Below, piece after piece: positions 28,155 through 40,160 of a stretch of DNA of 64,000 nt. The notes beneath the pieces were generated by a model. It was not told the origin of the DNA. It was given only the letters and a program-made list of their open reading frames with translations, and made no database searches. Origin of the DNA: Tetraselmis striata (taxonomy: Eukaryota; Chlorophyta; Chlorodendrophyceae; Chlorodendrales; Chlorodendraceae); the NCBI GenBank assembly GCA_006384855.1, contig VCJN01001064.1, positions 1 to 64,000 on the forward strand, given 5' to 3'. How positions within the stretch are numbered: the stretch's first letter is position 1; each line of letters starts with the position of its first letter. Both the position numbers and the translations under genes were made by a program.

Positions 28155-31108
28155 GTTCACCGGAAGGCCGGGTTGTGGAAGGTGCGCAGCATGGCACCCA
28201 CGAGCGGGGAGCGCGCCTGCCGTCCGCCCTGCGGCTCCTGCACCGTGCCCACGCCTGGCCGCGACACCCGCGCCCGCTCAGTACGCCATGGAGCCCGGCT
28301 CGGCTCGGACACCGCACCGTGGCTGACTGGGTGGAGCCTGGTTTGTGCGAGTGGTGGAAAGGCTGGGGTGGAGATGTGTGTGTGTTGGGGGGAGGGGCCT
28401 GGCCTTCAGGGGGCTTCATTCAACTACGAGGTACGGCTGACCCTATGCAAATTCATGCAGCTGGGCTGTGCGACAGCTGGTCTGTCTAGTTGGAAGACTG
28501 GCAGGAATAAAGTTGTAACAAATTTGAAATTTTGAAATTTAAGGGGGGGAGGGGGGGGGGGGGGGGTGGAGGGGCAGAGGCTCACAGAGCACGACGGTCA
28601 GCAGGTAGTACAGCCCGAAGAAAGCCGCCACCACGGTGAAGGCATACCGCTGCGCGTCGTCATTGTCCATCCGATACCTGCGCGCGGACAGCGGCGCAGC
28701 CATCAGATTCAGACGCCACTGGCATTGCCACCGGCTCACGAGCCCGGGCCATGCGCATGTGTCAGGGTGATTGCGAAATAGCTCACCGTGCGAGTGTGGC
28801 GCACGCCGTGCCGTCTGCCGCGCACTGTTGAGCCCAGGGCTCTGGCGCGCAGGCGGCGGCCGGGAGGCGCTCGCCGCAGGCCTCCGCCACGTCTGCCAGC
28901 AGGATGTCGTACACCTGCGTGCGGCCGCCATCCGGCGCGTCCACCTCTTGGCACCAGTCCAGCACCACGCTGTGGCACGCGGTGCCCGGGGTGCAGGTGG
29001 ACTCCGCCAGAAGCTCAAGCGAGCCGTCGGTGGAAGAGGTCATGGAGGCACAGGGCACGGCGACCGGGGTGCCCTGCATGCCCTGGAAGGCGCTCTTCAT
29101 GAGGGCCGGGCCTAGCGCCGCCGCCAGCATGCCTGCACATCATCGAGCGAAGCGGCGGTCAGATCCCACAGGGAAGCAGCAAGCTCTTGCTGGTCACGGT
29201 TTTCTGGCTGTGATTGCCGTCGGCAATAGTCACGACAAATTCCCCACGTTATGATGGTCCGATTTGACAATCCATGATGGTACGTCGTTAACGCTGTTCT
29301 AACATCACGGCAAATGTGTCCCTCACAGCCGCCATCATTGCCAATGACGACCTCGGCGCCATGGTGTGGTGCCACTATTATCATGATGGGATGGTATGAT
29401 GATCATGATGGTGTGTCATCATGTCATTTGGGAATCCACAATGACCTGGCAGTGATGCCGTCGTGGCATCATGGCAATCATCTCACGGCCACCATGATTG
29501 CTAACGATGGCTCTGATCGTATGATGCAATCTGACGTCATGGTGCCATTGCGACTGTTGATGGTCTCGGTGTCATGTTGTCTTCCCGTCATGATGGTATG
29601 GCCATGTATGCTGCTGATGCCATCATACCATTATTGTAGGATAAGGGCTCAGCAGTTTACCCAATTGGGATGCCGTGATGCCCTCAAACCACCTACAGCT
29701 CAAGTTTAAGGTCTCTCTCTCTCTCTCTCGCCATGGTAGGATGATGGCATGATGGCACTATAACAGCATGACATGAAGCATGAATGGTGATGCGATGTCA
29801 CTGCATTGACGTGGTGACTGTTGGACACAGCGCCATGCAGCCTGTGCAGCAAGATGGGTGACAGGTGGAATGAGCGCAGGCGGCCGCTCACCGATCAGCA
29901 TGAAGACCTTGCTGGTGAAGAAGAGTTTGTTACGCTCGTGGTGGTTGGAGGTGAGCTCCGGACCCAGCGCCTCGTACGGCACATTGGCCACGGTGTCGCT
30001 GAGGTAGAAGAGAGTGTAGCAGAGGCAGAACCACAGCGGCAGAGCCGGGCCTGCATGTGCAGCGCGGGATTTGTCTCTCATGCGCTCAGGACATAGAGAG
30101 ATACCCCACTAGCAGCTGGGGTGCGGGTTGGCCTCCCTGGGGCAGGAGGGGGGGAAGGGGGGGCGGGGGGGGAGGGTGGGGTGGGAAGCATCGATACCTG
30201 TCAGGCCCCGTGGCGGACTGAAGAGCAGCACGATAAAGAGGGCGTAAAAGGGCGCTCCCAGTAAGATATAGGGCCTCCGGCGCCCCATGCGCCCGCGCGT
30301 CTGGTCGGAGACCCAAGCCATGACGGGGTCTGTGATGACATCAAAGCTGCGTGCCATCGCTGTGAAGAAGGATAGGGTGGACAGGTTGGCGCCCTGTGGG
30401 GTCGCGGTAGGCCAAGAGGGTGCATGTTAGAGGCGCGAGCCTCCGGTTTCGGGTCAATCAGGAGGTGTTGGAAGGCATCGCATAGGCACGGGTATTGGCG
30501 TGGGCGTGCGGGGCGGCGTGCCAGCAGAACGTAAAAGTCGGCGGCGTAGACGGAGATGAGGAGAGTGATGGACTGAGTGGCGAAGCTGGGGGCGCCATAC
30601 GCCAGCCTGACAAGCAGCGGGACCTGCTTCTGGTTTGAGACGCTCCAGCTGGACCCTGCAGATGGCATGAGTGGCAACATATTGCGTCAGTGTGTTTGTG
30701 TATATGGTGATGTGTGTGTGTGGAAGGGGGGATTGCAATCTCACAGAAGTATGTGTCGGAAATGCCAATGTAACAAGTTGACGATGACATGTGGCATATG
30801 CAATATTGTATGTGTGTGTGTGTGTGTGATATGTATGTGATGCGGTTATGTGTCTCTTCATAAGCTGCAACAGCGGCTCGCTGGACCGGGCGCGTGACCA
30901 GGATTGTGCAAGTTAGGTTCCTCGCGCACGGCACCGCCATGCCGGCTGACGCACCTGCGTCGCCCACACCGTTCGGATCCCGCTCCGCTGCCGTCAACCG
31001 CTTGACATCGGCTGGTGCGCTGTCGACAGCCGCAGTGATACCGAGCTCCTCGTCATCCCAGGCGGACCGCCCGCTCTTACCGGCCGCGCCCTCGACTGCG
31101 CAGGCCAT
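23218..31108 (-). CDS. GPH-family (MFS_2) sugar/cation symporter-type transporter
   Basis: Fourteen exons read 30955-31108, 30531-30655, 30198-30393, 29892-30050, 28787-29132, 28586-28677, 28161-28254, 27900-28029, 26425-26688, 25360-25509, 24833-24984, 23727-23888, 23484-23592 and 23218-23331. They give 2247 nt (748 residues plus stop) with phase kept at every junction. Introns are GT-AG except the one after 26425, which is GC-AG. That junction falls inside the family motif DIIDYDE / LLYGVRNEAIFS. The N-half motif is SFDVITDPVMAWVSD, then MGRRRPYILLG (about residues 109-138). Many hydrophobic helices fit a 12-TM carrier; exon 5 encodes a long Cys-containing loop. The substrate is unknown. 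The start is the first ATG of exon 1; the acceptor of exon 7 and the start are the least certain points. Confidence 0.85.
28543..28566. repeat. G/C homopolymer tract beside the exon 6 donor
   Basis: On the transporter's sense strand this is a long, almost pure C run about 20 nt inside the intron from the 5' splice site at 28585. Similar runs lie just after the donors at 28160 (28124-28153), 26424 (26399-26421) and 30197 (about 30145-30178), before the acceptor of exon 13 (about 23608-23625), and just after the stop codon (23175-23205). Confidence 0.75.
29230..29830. repeat. Degenerate ATGATGG/CATCATGG-rich segment in transporter intron 4
   Basis: The intron between exons 4 and 5 has a stretch dense in tcatgatgg, catcatgg and related words on both strands. 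It contains a (TC)n run at about 29711-29730 and a copy of the dispersed 70-bp motif at 29635-29705. No ORF is credible here. Confidence 0.55.
29635..29705 (+). repeat. Dispersed ~70-bp motif, second copy
   Basis: It matches 15940-16010: cagtttacccaattgggatg, then ccgtgatgccctcaaaccac. It lies inside a host intron and is followed by (TC)n rather than (GT)n. Confidence 0.6.
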
Positions 31109-32007
31109 CCCGCTGGCTGCGGCCCCGCACTGGCGGTACCCGACTCGGCGGGGGAGGCTGGAACCGCGTTGGCCCGGCAGCGGGCGACGCCGGCGGGCTC
31201 AGCCTGTGCGGTGCGCAGCGACCCGTCGTAAGATGGAAGGCCCAGCCATTTCTGAGAGGGCAGGTATCGCAACCAGCGCTTAGCAGGTCCACGGTCTAGG
31301 TAGGGGGTTGGCCAACAAAAAACTACAAGTCGTTGGCGCCGCGGTTTCCGTGGTTTCGGAGCATTGCGAGAACGTGCGCGCGCGGTTGGGCTGTTATGAG
31401 CCGTACCCGTACATGTACAAAAAAACCAGCAGCGCGCAGCAGGCATGCCCGGCCCCACAGCGTCATCCCCTCCAACACCAGCACTGTCACTGCAAGCGGG
31501 ACTCGAAGGCAGCCAGGGAGAGCGGAACTCGAGCCTTGAGCCTGAGAGCGGAACCCAGCTGGCACCGGCGCCAGGAGGCAGGGGCGCGCACCCGCGAGGG
31601 ATAGCCACTCAGTGGCTATTTATCAGCACTCGAGTACTTCGCAGGGCTTTCTGCCGAGGACGATGCGCCCACGCTTCCTTCACTTGGACCCGGCTTCGAA
31701 GCTGGGGGCGACACCACAGATTGAAGAGCCCGCGCCGATCTGTGGAGGATTTAGGAGAGCGGTCGCTGTGAAGGACTGAAGGTGGCCTCCTGACGGCCAC
31801 AGCAGAAAGCGGCCGAGTTCCTGGTGGACAGCTGGAGACGCCCTGCTGGACATGGACAGGAGCGGCGCGTTCGTTCGTTATTGTTCAGCGACTGAGGATT
31901 GCTGGAACTGATATAGGGATACGCCCGGATACTGATGCCGCGGGCCTATCCAGCGTCCGACGATGCTCCGCCGCGCGTACCAGGTACGTGTTGTCGCTAC
32001 ACTGTAC

Positions 32008-32495
32008 TTGTGTGAATTACAAAAAGGCCAGTAACAAATCCACCGCTAAAAGCAGTACTCGTACAGGTACCCTGCACCCTGTTAAAAGATCAACCCCGCA
32101 AGCCGCCTAAAAGCGGCCCACATCCCGCACGAGGCGGGATCGGTGAGTGACGCGCGCACGGTTCAGAATCCGCCGGGCCACACATGCACGTGTGTGCGAG
32201 GGTGATCCATGGACGTGCTGTGCAGCTTCGGCAACGGGATGGCGGACGAATCTGCGCCGTCTGATGAAGCAGCGAGCACGCTGTCGATCGAGTCGCCCCC
32301 AAGCTCAGGACCCCGAGGAAATCTTGTATGATGATAGGGCCTCCTGGTGAGCACTGCAGTCGGTGCCCTGGTGACCTGGTGTGAATTAACCAAAGGCCAG
32401 TTCCAAATGTACTGTGTGAATTACAAAAAGGGCAGAACCAAGTGTACTGGTTTGAACGAATTACAAAAAGGACAGTAACAAATCCACCTAAATGT
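32008..32495 (+). repeat. Recurring GTGAATTACAAAAAGG motif
   Basis: Units near 32011, 32379, 32416 and 32457 share tgtgaattacaaaaagg with small changes, followed by ccagtaacaaatccacc or close variants. An inverted match lies at about 27628-27658, inside a transporter intron. The spacing is irregular, so this is not a simple tandem array. Confidence 0.6.
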
Positions 32496-32935
32496 ATTCG
32501 TACGGCTGCCTCCTACGGTTCTGACCGACGTCCGTCAAAAGCGACTAGTCGCTATTCATTAATCCTTAGTGGTGCTCACTCGCGATGTTGTAATTTACCG
32601 GCGCCCGGTAGAGCAATCGCTGGAGCTGCGGGAATTCATTGATAAATTCACAGCTATTACTCATCCGCCGGACGATATACAGTTGTCGCCTGTATCCCAT
32701 CGTCGTCCCCCGGCGTCGTCGTCTTGCTGCTCGTGGCTGAACGCGACCGCTAGCTGTATTTTCCCCTGGCATGACCGCTATTCCCCTACCTCCTGGGTTG
32801 AGCGGGGGAAAAGGAGGACCGCGTCCGAAATCGTCTGGAATGCGAGAGAATCGATACCGGCTAAAATACGTAAATATGCGCCGCGATATCTCCTGGCGTT
32901 CCGTAATTACATGGATATATAAACGATACAGATGA

Positions 32936-33080
32936 TTATTGCATCAGGGCTTTCACAGATGCGCACTACAAACAGAACTAACAGCAATAACTATGAAAGG
33001 TTGCCAGCAAAAGAGATAAACGATACATGTTCTGCTTGTAATGCGCATTTCTGAAAAAGCCCTGATGTAATAATTTATAA
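32936..33080. repeat. Small inverted-repeat element (MITE-like hairpin)
   Basis: Arms of about 44 bp (attattgcatcagggctttc inward on the left, its near complement ending near 33076 on the right) enclose a spacer of about 50 bp. Copies of ataaacgatac occur on both sides and once inside. A related half-copy lies near 22530-22580. It encodes nothing. Confidence 0.55.
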
Positions 33081-33499
33081 ACGATACATGGAGATGACTA
33101 ATCTTAGTTATTCTTTCATTCATAGTTTCATACATGCTCATGTGAAGTAGAAACGCCAGAAATAACAAATCCACCGCCCACACTTGAACTTGCGGTATAG
33201 TGCCTCGATGAGGATATTTATTTTTATGATATGATATATCATACAAACCTTGCATGACCGTCCGAAAACCCTCGCAGGCGCGTTTTGTCTTATAAAAATA
33301 CCGGTACTATAGGTACGGGCTCGTCAGCACATAACAGACTTCCGCGCGCCGGCTGTAGAGACCCGCTCCACCACCACCATGCGGCCACAAGAACATGTTA
33401 AACTTGGTTCTCACACAGTCCCGGGCCAAGCGGGCCCGGTTAACTGGGGGGGTTCTAGTTGCTTGAACCGGAGCGGCGGGGGCTGCAGTGGCGGCGCGG

Positions 33500-34140
33500 T
33501 TTCAGCACTGGGAGTGCTTCATGCGGCGGAGGGCGACCGCATCGCAAGGCATGTGATGCTCCCAACAGTCACGCATATGCTTGGGGGCCGGAGAGGTGAT
33601 GCTTCCAATAGTCGCGCATATGCTTGCAGGAAGGCTTTGGGGTACATGCCGGACCAACCCTTCACCACACAAGTGAAGTGGCGGCCATACTTCATTGGTG
33701 ACGGAGATGGCGGCATGCGCGCGCATGCGAGTACGGGTGAGTTTCCGCAATACACAAACCCACATGCACGTCACGAGTAGCAATAGAAAGGGGCCACAAA
33801 GGGACCGCAGTAGAGGATGCTTACACCTTAACCGAGCCGAACCACGCGTCGGCGAGCAGGGTAGAGCCAGGTGCGGTGACAGCCTCGCCCATCCGCATGT
33901 TGCATGCCGCTGTGCAACCTAGCTCGACGAGATGACCGCCGACCATGTAACAGAAGAACTCGCACCGACACCTTGGCCTTGCATGCGCGGCGGCACGAGC
34001 TGAGCAACATGGATAGGAGGCCAAACCATCGCCCCTAACGCGGCTGAGGCGGCGCTGGGTAAAGGTGACCCGGAACCCGTGAAAATGTTGAGCCCGCAGT
34101 ACGTCCAGTACCCCTTGGTCACCTTGCACACGCTTGATCC
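33500..34140 (-). pseudogene. piggyBac-like transposase fragment
   Basis: The minus strand shows GSTLLADAWFGSVKV, followed downstream (towards 33.5 kb) by KYGRHFTCVVKGWSGMYPKA and then FLQAYARLLE. These blocks match the order and spacing of LGDSWFASVK and GRHFLGCVKTSHSLYPKAYLE in the nearly whole piggyBac-like element at 17.6-20.1 kb, so it is a related but different family member. The upstream part (VGGHLVELGCTAACNMRMGE) corresponds to the block before the second catalytic Asp. Frames change within the region and no terminal repeats were found; this is an old fragment. Confidence 0.6.
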
Positions 34141-34462
34141 CGTTCAGCCTCCGCAGGGAGGCTAGCTAAACAAATGCGAAACGCCTTGTCGATGGCTTCG
34201 GCGTGATTCCATGCGCGCAAGCAGAGGTAGGGGTGAAGTCTTGATTAGCAGCGAGGACGTAGGGTAGCAGCTCGTCGAGGGCTACGAAGATAGCAGAGGT
34301 GTGAGCCCCAAAACACGTCATCCAAATGTATTCCTAGGCCGTCAAACGCCGGTCATCCTGCTTGAGGTAGTCGTTCGTCATGTCGGTACGCAAAGGGAAA
34401 AGCCCATACACTTGACTGACCGGTCGAACGTCCTCGTAACCACGCTCGGCTCGTTGCAGTAG

Positions 34463-34870
34463 CTATGGCACCGCGAGGTAGCCGTCCTCGTCACTCGCGG
34501 ATTTTGCACCGACACGGCCGCTATGGGGTGGCTCTAGCAGTTCGGGGCGCACTGCGGCTCCCCCGCTGCATGTCGGTTGTCCCGCAACGCGTTGATGCCC
34601 GGAGCCAGAGCCACGTACTCCGTTTCCATCGACGCCACGTTCACGAGCCGTCCATTGGGCCAACGAAGATGTGAGCTCGAGCAACAATGCATACTGGGCG
34701 TGCATGTCTGCTTGCAACGATTCGAGAGTCGGCTCGGCGAAAGGGGCTTCCCCAATTAGCATGGTGACGCACGGGCGTCCGATGAAAACAACACACACGG
34801 ATGGTGAGCCGGGTGTGGTCGTTCTTGAAACAACATGTGATGACCTTGCCCGCATCAAATTACATGACAA
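34463..34870 (-). mobile_element. Ty1/copia-type LTR retrotransposon fragment (RNase H end)
   Basis: A short minus-strand stretch contains NVASMETEYVALAPGINALRD, which resembles the copia RNase H motif region (S-x-E-A-E-Y-x-A-L). No LTRs were found and only this end of pol is recognisable. It is a broken, old fossil. Confidence 0.45.
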
Positions 34871-35280
34871 TTAATCGCTGTGTGTAATGACAACGATACT
34901 GGAAGATGGCATGCTCAAATGTTGCGGATGCTTTCATGGTCATATTGGTAGTAAAGTGGTTTGATTACACCGGGATATTCTGTCGCCGGTACTGGTACCG
35001 TTAAGATTCTAGTTTGAATATTACCTACATGTACTCGGAGTACGCGTACCGCTAGGACTTTCCGATGTCCATCGGCGCTAGCGACAGCATGCGACAGTCT
35101 TGCTACATATGACGTACCCACTCCACCACGAGGAGAGTCACCACTCACCTTCTACCTTTTGCGCCAGCTGATCAGCTAGCGCAACGGCATCAACCCTGTT
35201 GTATGTGTGCAAGGTGTGAACATCTTTACGAGTGGACAGTCTCGACGACTAGTATTCCACCACGACACTTGCGCACGCTA
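34871..35280. other. Short unassigned stretch
   Basis: Nothing recognisable lies between the copia fragment and the DIRS-like relic. Confidence 0.35.
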
Positions 35281-37780
35281 CGATGACAGGTGGCAAGAAG
35301 GCGGCGGCAACGAAAAAAACGCCGGCAGATAGTTTGGACGAAACGCCCGCGGAGCCGACAGAGCCGACACGGGATAACGGTTGCGTTACCACAAGCGTTG
35401 GCGTTGAAGGTGGACGCTCTATCGACCCGCTTGGACGAGCAAGACAACAACAAGAACATGGAGCAGCGCGACATTCCCTCGGACGATGACGAATAAGTCG
35501 GCGAGGGTGGCAAGGACCCGGAGCTCGACGCCCGGACAGCAATTGCTACGGGGGCGCGCGCGGCGTTACAGCCGTGTTCATCGACCCGCGGGATTGGGAA
35601 GACCTCTTGCCCCGGGCGTCCCAAGATTGCCTCCCCCCCCCCCCCCCCCCCCCCCCATCCGGCGCCCTCTGGCGGCCGCGTAACGACGAGGCCGGCCGCT
35701 GCCTCACTGAGGCCAACAAGACTGCGTCGCGCGACGAGTACCGCCACATTGTGCAAGGGCGTCTACCGCGCCGCCGCTAACGCGGCGGCTAAGACAGACT
35801 TCGCGCGCCCGATACCCTCACCCAAGACCACGTCGACGCCCTCGACCTACTCGACACCGCGCATCGCACGCTTGAAGGAGTGGGCGATGCCGATGAGGCC
35901 AGGCTCACCTACCTCCGACGCTTCAAGGCCGAGAAGGCCCTCACCCACGAAGAGCAAGTCGCCGAGCGACTCATCTACTCCCGTGTATTGGACACCGCCG
36001 AGCATGAGCGCTCAGCCAACGTTGTCGACGGCCTCTTGGCAGCGCTCGAGCACAAGCGCCTCGAGGTCGGTCTCGCGGCTGCGGCCTTCAAGAGGCGGGC
36101 AACGGAGCGCGACACCGACTGCGACAAGGCGCGAAAGGAAACAAAGGATAGGGAGGCGCACGAGAGGTGGGAGCAGAAGTGCCGCGAGGCGGACGCCAAG
36201 AACCGCGACAAGAACGGGGGCAAGACCGGCGAGAAGACCCGCGACTGACGGTGTGGCGCGCCGCACCGACAGTTGCTGCCCCGACTCTGACTATATGCGT
36301 CACCACGTAAGGCGGAGTTGGCGGCACTGGCAAGACATCGGCGCGAGCGCGCAAGAGAGCTTGATACGGGATGGCGTACGCGTGCTTTTTCCGCTACAAC
36401 CGGCCACTCCAAAGATTCAATTAAGGCGTCTCGTTCAACGACGCGACCCCTTCCCAACTCAAGTTCCTCACCGCCGAACGAAGACGCTTTATGGCGGCCG
36501 GCATGTGGGGGAAGTCGTCGTGCTCATCGTGGGTGTACCGGGCGTTCTTCGTCCCGAAGCCCAACGACAACAAGTGGCGTTCATCGACCTCCGCGTACTC
36601 AACACTTCTGCGCACGCAAGCGACTACGAATGGAGAAACTCATGGACGTCCGACACCTGACCGCGAAAGGAGACTACATGTTTTCGTTCGACCTTCAAGA
36701 TGGCTTCCATGCCATGGGCATCGCGCCCTCCGACCGCGACTACTTCACCGTCAACATCCGCGGGACCCTCTACCGGCTGTGCGGCCTCCCCATGGGCGGG
36801 TCGCTCAGCCATTTCTACTTCACGACGTTCACGATGACGTTCGTCAAGCACATGCGCTCTCCGACTATCCCCGCTGCGCCGGGCAACGCCCCTCGGTCGC
36901 ACGGCTAGCTGCGCCGCGGGCGGTAGCGGAGGGGGACGCGCATTTTACCATACGTCGTCGATTTCTTCTTGTTTGCCTCGTCGGAGCCGGTGGCGCTGGA
37001 ACTCCGCCAGCGCGTCGCCGACTTGCTAGACAGCCTAGGCATGCAGCGCAACCCCGCCAAATGGCTATGGGAGCCGGTCCAGTACGGTCAGCACCTGGGT
37101 GTGGACAACGACACGGCCACGGGATATTTTCATGCCCCGGCGGAAAAACTGCAACGGCGCGTGCGCCAAGCCAAGCAAGTGCTGCAACGCGCCACCCGCG
37201 ACGCCCGTTGGCTGCCCGTGCGGGAGCTGAAGTCGCGCGCAAGCAAAGGCGGGCTCAATACCTGTACTTGGCGATCCCGGCCGCGCGCTTCTACATGCGG
37301 GAGCTCCACGACGTGGTGGACTCCAAGCGGGGCGGCCAAGTGCGCATGACGCACCGGGTGCGGCGCGACATGCAGTGGTTGACCGCCGTGCCGACTCAGT
37401 CCAATGGCCGCCCTATCTACCGCACCGTGGAGAAGGCCTACGTGCACGGCGACAGCTCCGGCTACGGTTGAGGTGCGGTGCTAAATGGCAGGCTAGAGGC
37501 GCGGGGGTTCTGGGGGGCAGCCGATGAGCGCCGGCACATCACATTGAAAGAAGTGAAAGCCCTCCGGCTGGCAGTGGAGTCTTTCCTGCCGCACTTCGCC
37601 GGTCGCCGAGTGTTGCTACACGAGGACAACCATGCGGTGTGCAACGTCCTTGCCGGCCTCACCTCGCGCTCTCCGGAGATGATGGCGGAACTCCGCAAGC
37701 TATGGTACCTGTTGGACATCAACGGCCTACACATGATAGCTCGCTACATCCGGTCGGCCGCGAACATCTGGGCGGATCGA
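35281..37780 (+). mobile_element. DIRS-like retroelement relic (gag-like, RT, RNase H)
   Basis: Parts in order are a Lys/Arg/Glu-rich gag-like region (to about 36250, with a G/C run near 35635-35656), a reverse transcriptase (about 36400-36900; FSFDLQDGFHAMGIAPSDRD and CGLPMGGSLSHFYF), and an RNase H region ending with LHEDNHAVCNVLAGLTSR and then YIRSAANIWADRH. These are typical of DIRS-type tyrosine-recombinase retroelements; the recombinase is not seen on this copy. The coding region is broken in several places. The element ends at a LINE tail (37781). Confidence 0.7.
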
Positions 37781-38725
37781 CATTGAAATTGAATTACTAA
37801 TTCTAGTCCGCTGCTCTCCGCCGCCCGGACCGTGTCGTTCTGAGGGCCTGACATCTCTAACCATAGTGGGGACACATGCGTGTATTACAGCTCCGGCTAC
37901 CGACCATCCTCTTCCGTTTCCATCCCTGCCTCCTTCCGTCGCAGTCTTGGGCTGCCCCTCATGTCTGTTGTCTCTTACTTCGTGGCATCTCCGTCTTCCG
38001 CACCAAGTTCATTACAAAGCCCGAGGCAGCCCCTGGGTGTTTCGTCCTCTATGTGCAACTTCGACCCGTTGCTCGGGTAGGCGTCTAGCTGGGGCGGCGC
38101 CGTGTTGCCGTCCATTCTCATTGGTGGGGTATGTCCCGCAGAGGAAGCGCGGGCGGATTGAGGCATCTGAGGCGTCCCGCCATGCCCCACGCCCCGCCGT
38201 ACATTGGTCTCCGCCACCAATAGAGGTGCCGTCTCAAGCATGTGGTAGTGGTGGTTGTGATTAGGGGGAATACGGTATATAGCATGAGGCCAGCGGGGTT
38301 TGCGATTGGCGCTCCGTTGGGGCGCATAGGGGTTTTATGTGGGCAGGGGGGCTCATAGGCCGTCCACATCTGCGTCTGTGTAGTCTTCTCCTTCGACCAT
38401 GTCGTCGAACTCGGCACCTGAGTCTTGTTCGTCGTCGGCCATCCGCTCGTCATTGCTGGGGAAAGCGGGTGAGGGGAATGGAGTGAGGAAGTGGAGCGGG
38501 CCGCCCGTGCTGAGGGAGGCAGTTCATTTTACGATACGGATGCGTCTGCGGGGTGGGGGGGGGGGGGGGGGGTCCATTTGGTCGGCAGCTTCCTGAACGG
38601 GGAGGGTGCAGCGGGCAACCTCTGGGGAGGTGTCCATGGTGGTGAGGTGGGTGGCGAGCTCGTGCCCCCATGCGTCTTCTAGACATAGGTCTATGCATAC
38701 TGGGGCCTTTGGGCGCATGCCAGGT
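37781..38725 (-). mobile_element. LINE-family 3' fragment (CAATTT-tail family)
   Basis: Read on the minus strand, the sequence ends ...gagagcagcggactag... then a short CAATTT tail abutting the DIRS RNase H end. The last roughly 120 bp match the 3' end of the 12744-14434 copy. Its 5' limit is unclear because the Ty3 element begins at 38731. A G run lies at about 38551-38572. Sequence after 50668 may be its continuation, but that was not established. Confidence 0.55.
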
Positions 38726-38730
38726 GAGGG

Positions 38731-39090
38731 TGTCAGGGTTACCACCACAACCCTGCATGCATACCTATACCCACACACCTATACCGTCATACTCATACCA
38801 CTCACTCCCTTATACTAACACAAGAACACGCAACCAAGCTGCTCATCCGCCTTCACACATATGCTTGCCACATGCTCGCCACATGCCATGCTTTCACCAT
38901 CCATGACAACTCGATGACCCCCTGATGACAACAAGCCTAGATTGCATACATGAACCCAAATGCCTACATAGAAACCGGCTGCCAAACGGATAGTGGTATA
39001 AAGCCGTGAACGCCTTGGCATAGTGTAACAATGTCCTTTGCTGCAAACCTTTTCCTTGTCTATGCTAAAGTCTCTCGCTTAAAGCTTACA
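38731..39090 (+). repeat. 5' LTR of the Ty3 element
   Basis: It begins TGTCAGGGTTACCACCACAA and ends ...AAAGCTTACA. It is preceded by GAGGG. Confidence 0.88.
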
Positions 39091-40160
39091 CAGGTTTCGC
39101 TGAGCTCTGGTTAAGATCCCCCGCTCCGTTTCCACTGCGTATGCCCGTCACCCGCCGCGCCGCCGCTGCCGCTACTATGGCCGACCACGCCGCCGCCGCC
39201 CCTGCCGCTGCTGCCGCTGGCTTCGAGGCCACGGAAATCGACACCCACGTTGCCCGCGTCATCCAAGTGGAGCTCGCCAAAACTTAAACCCGCGTCCCGA
39301 CTCGAGACATCATCAACGCCTCCCGCATCCTCGGCGACCGCCGTGAAGTCTGCCAACTCATCGCCTTTTTTACAGATATCCGTGAGCTCATCGCCGGCAT
39401 CTACTGGACCCTTGCTCTTGAGGCGTGGATACTCCGCCAGTTCCCTTCAGAGTCGGACGCTGGCATGGCTTACCGCGGCCTCACTAACGACAACCCCCAT
39501 GCATGTATCCCGCGAAGTCGCGCCCGGCGTGAGCGTCTCCACCATCTTCGCGGACATCGACGACTTCCAATCCAAGCTCGTGGCATGCTTCCGCTCCAAC
39601 TCCAACCTGCCTGGCATCATCATGCGTCATCACGCCACTGCCATGCGCATCGCCCCAAAAAATCCCCACCTGCCGGGTGCCGCCATCAAGCTCGCCCAAT
39701 ACCTGCGGCGCACCTTCTACTTGCTCCCAGTACATCGTCGGTACGACGAATTCACCGTCGTTGGCGTGATCCAAGCGTGCCTACCCCACTCAGCTCAAGT
39801 CGCCCTCGAGGCTGCGAGCCGTCGCGCCGACGAGCCGATCGACTCCTACTCCACCATCTGCCACCACCTTGAGGCCATCGACCTCGAGTTCGCCGCTGCC
39901 GCCAACGGCAAACGCAAATATGCTGCCGATGCCCCCCCGCACCGCTATATCTGCCCGGGTGCTGGCCCGTTTCCCCCCGCAGGCCCATCCACCTCCCCCC
40001 CCCCCCCCCCCCCCCCCCCATCCCGCTCCGCCCACACCCGCCACCCCCCGCCTTTCTGGCTATGACCCCTATGACGGCAAATGCGATGGCTGTGGCCGAA
40101 TGGGCCACTCCATCATGAAATGCTCGTCGACAAGCGAGGCTGACAAGCATGCGTAGCGCC
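39091..40160 (+). other. gag region of the Ty3 element
   Basis: An Ala- and Pro-rich gag-like region is followed by a CCHC zinc knuckle at about 40080-40125. A C run lies at about 39997-40019. Part of the broken fossil element. Confidence 0.7.

Larger units (their letters stand above)
31109..33400. other. Upstream region of the transporter gene with small repeats, no gene
   Basis: The first 900 bp are GC-rich and may hold the transporter promoter and 5' UTR. From 31.98 to 32.5 kb a short motif recurs, and a small inverted-repeat element lies at about 32936-33080. No protein-coding gene was recognised. Confidence 0.4.

Noticed and set aside
34140-34460. Minus-strand stretch with CFGAHTSAIFVALDELLPYV between the piggyBac and copia fragments
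   Set aside because: It looks protein-like, but I could not tie it to either element or to any family, so it is not called.
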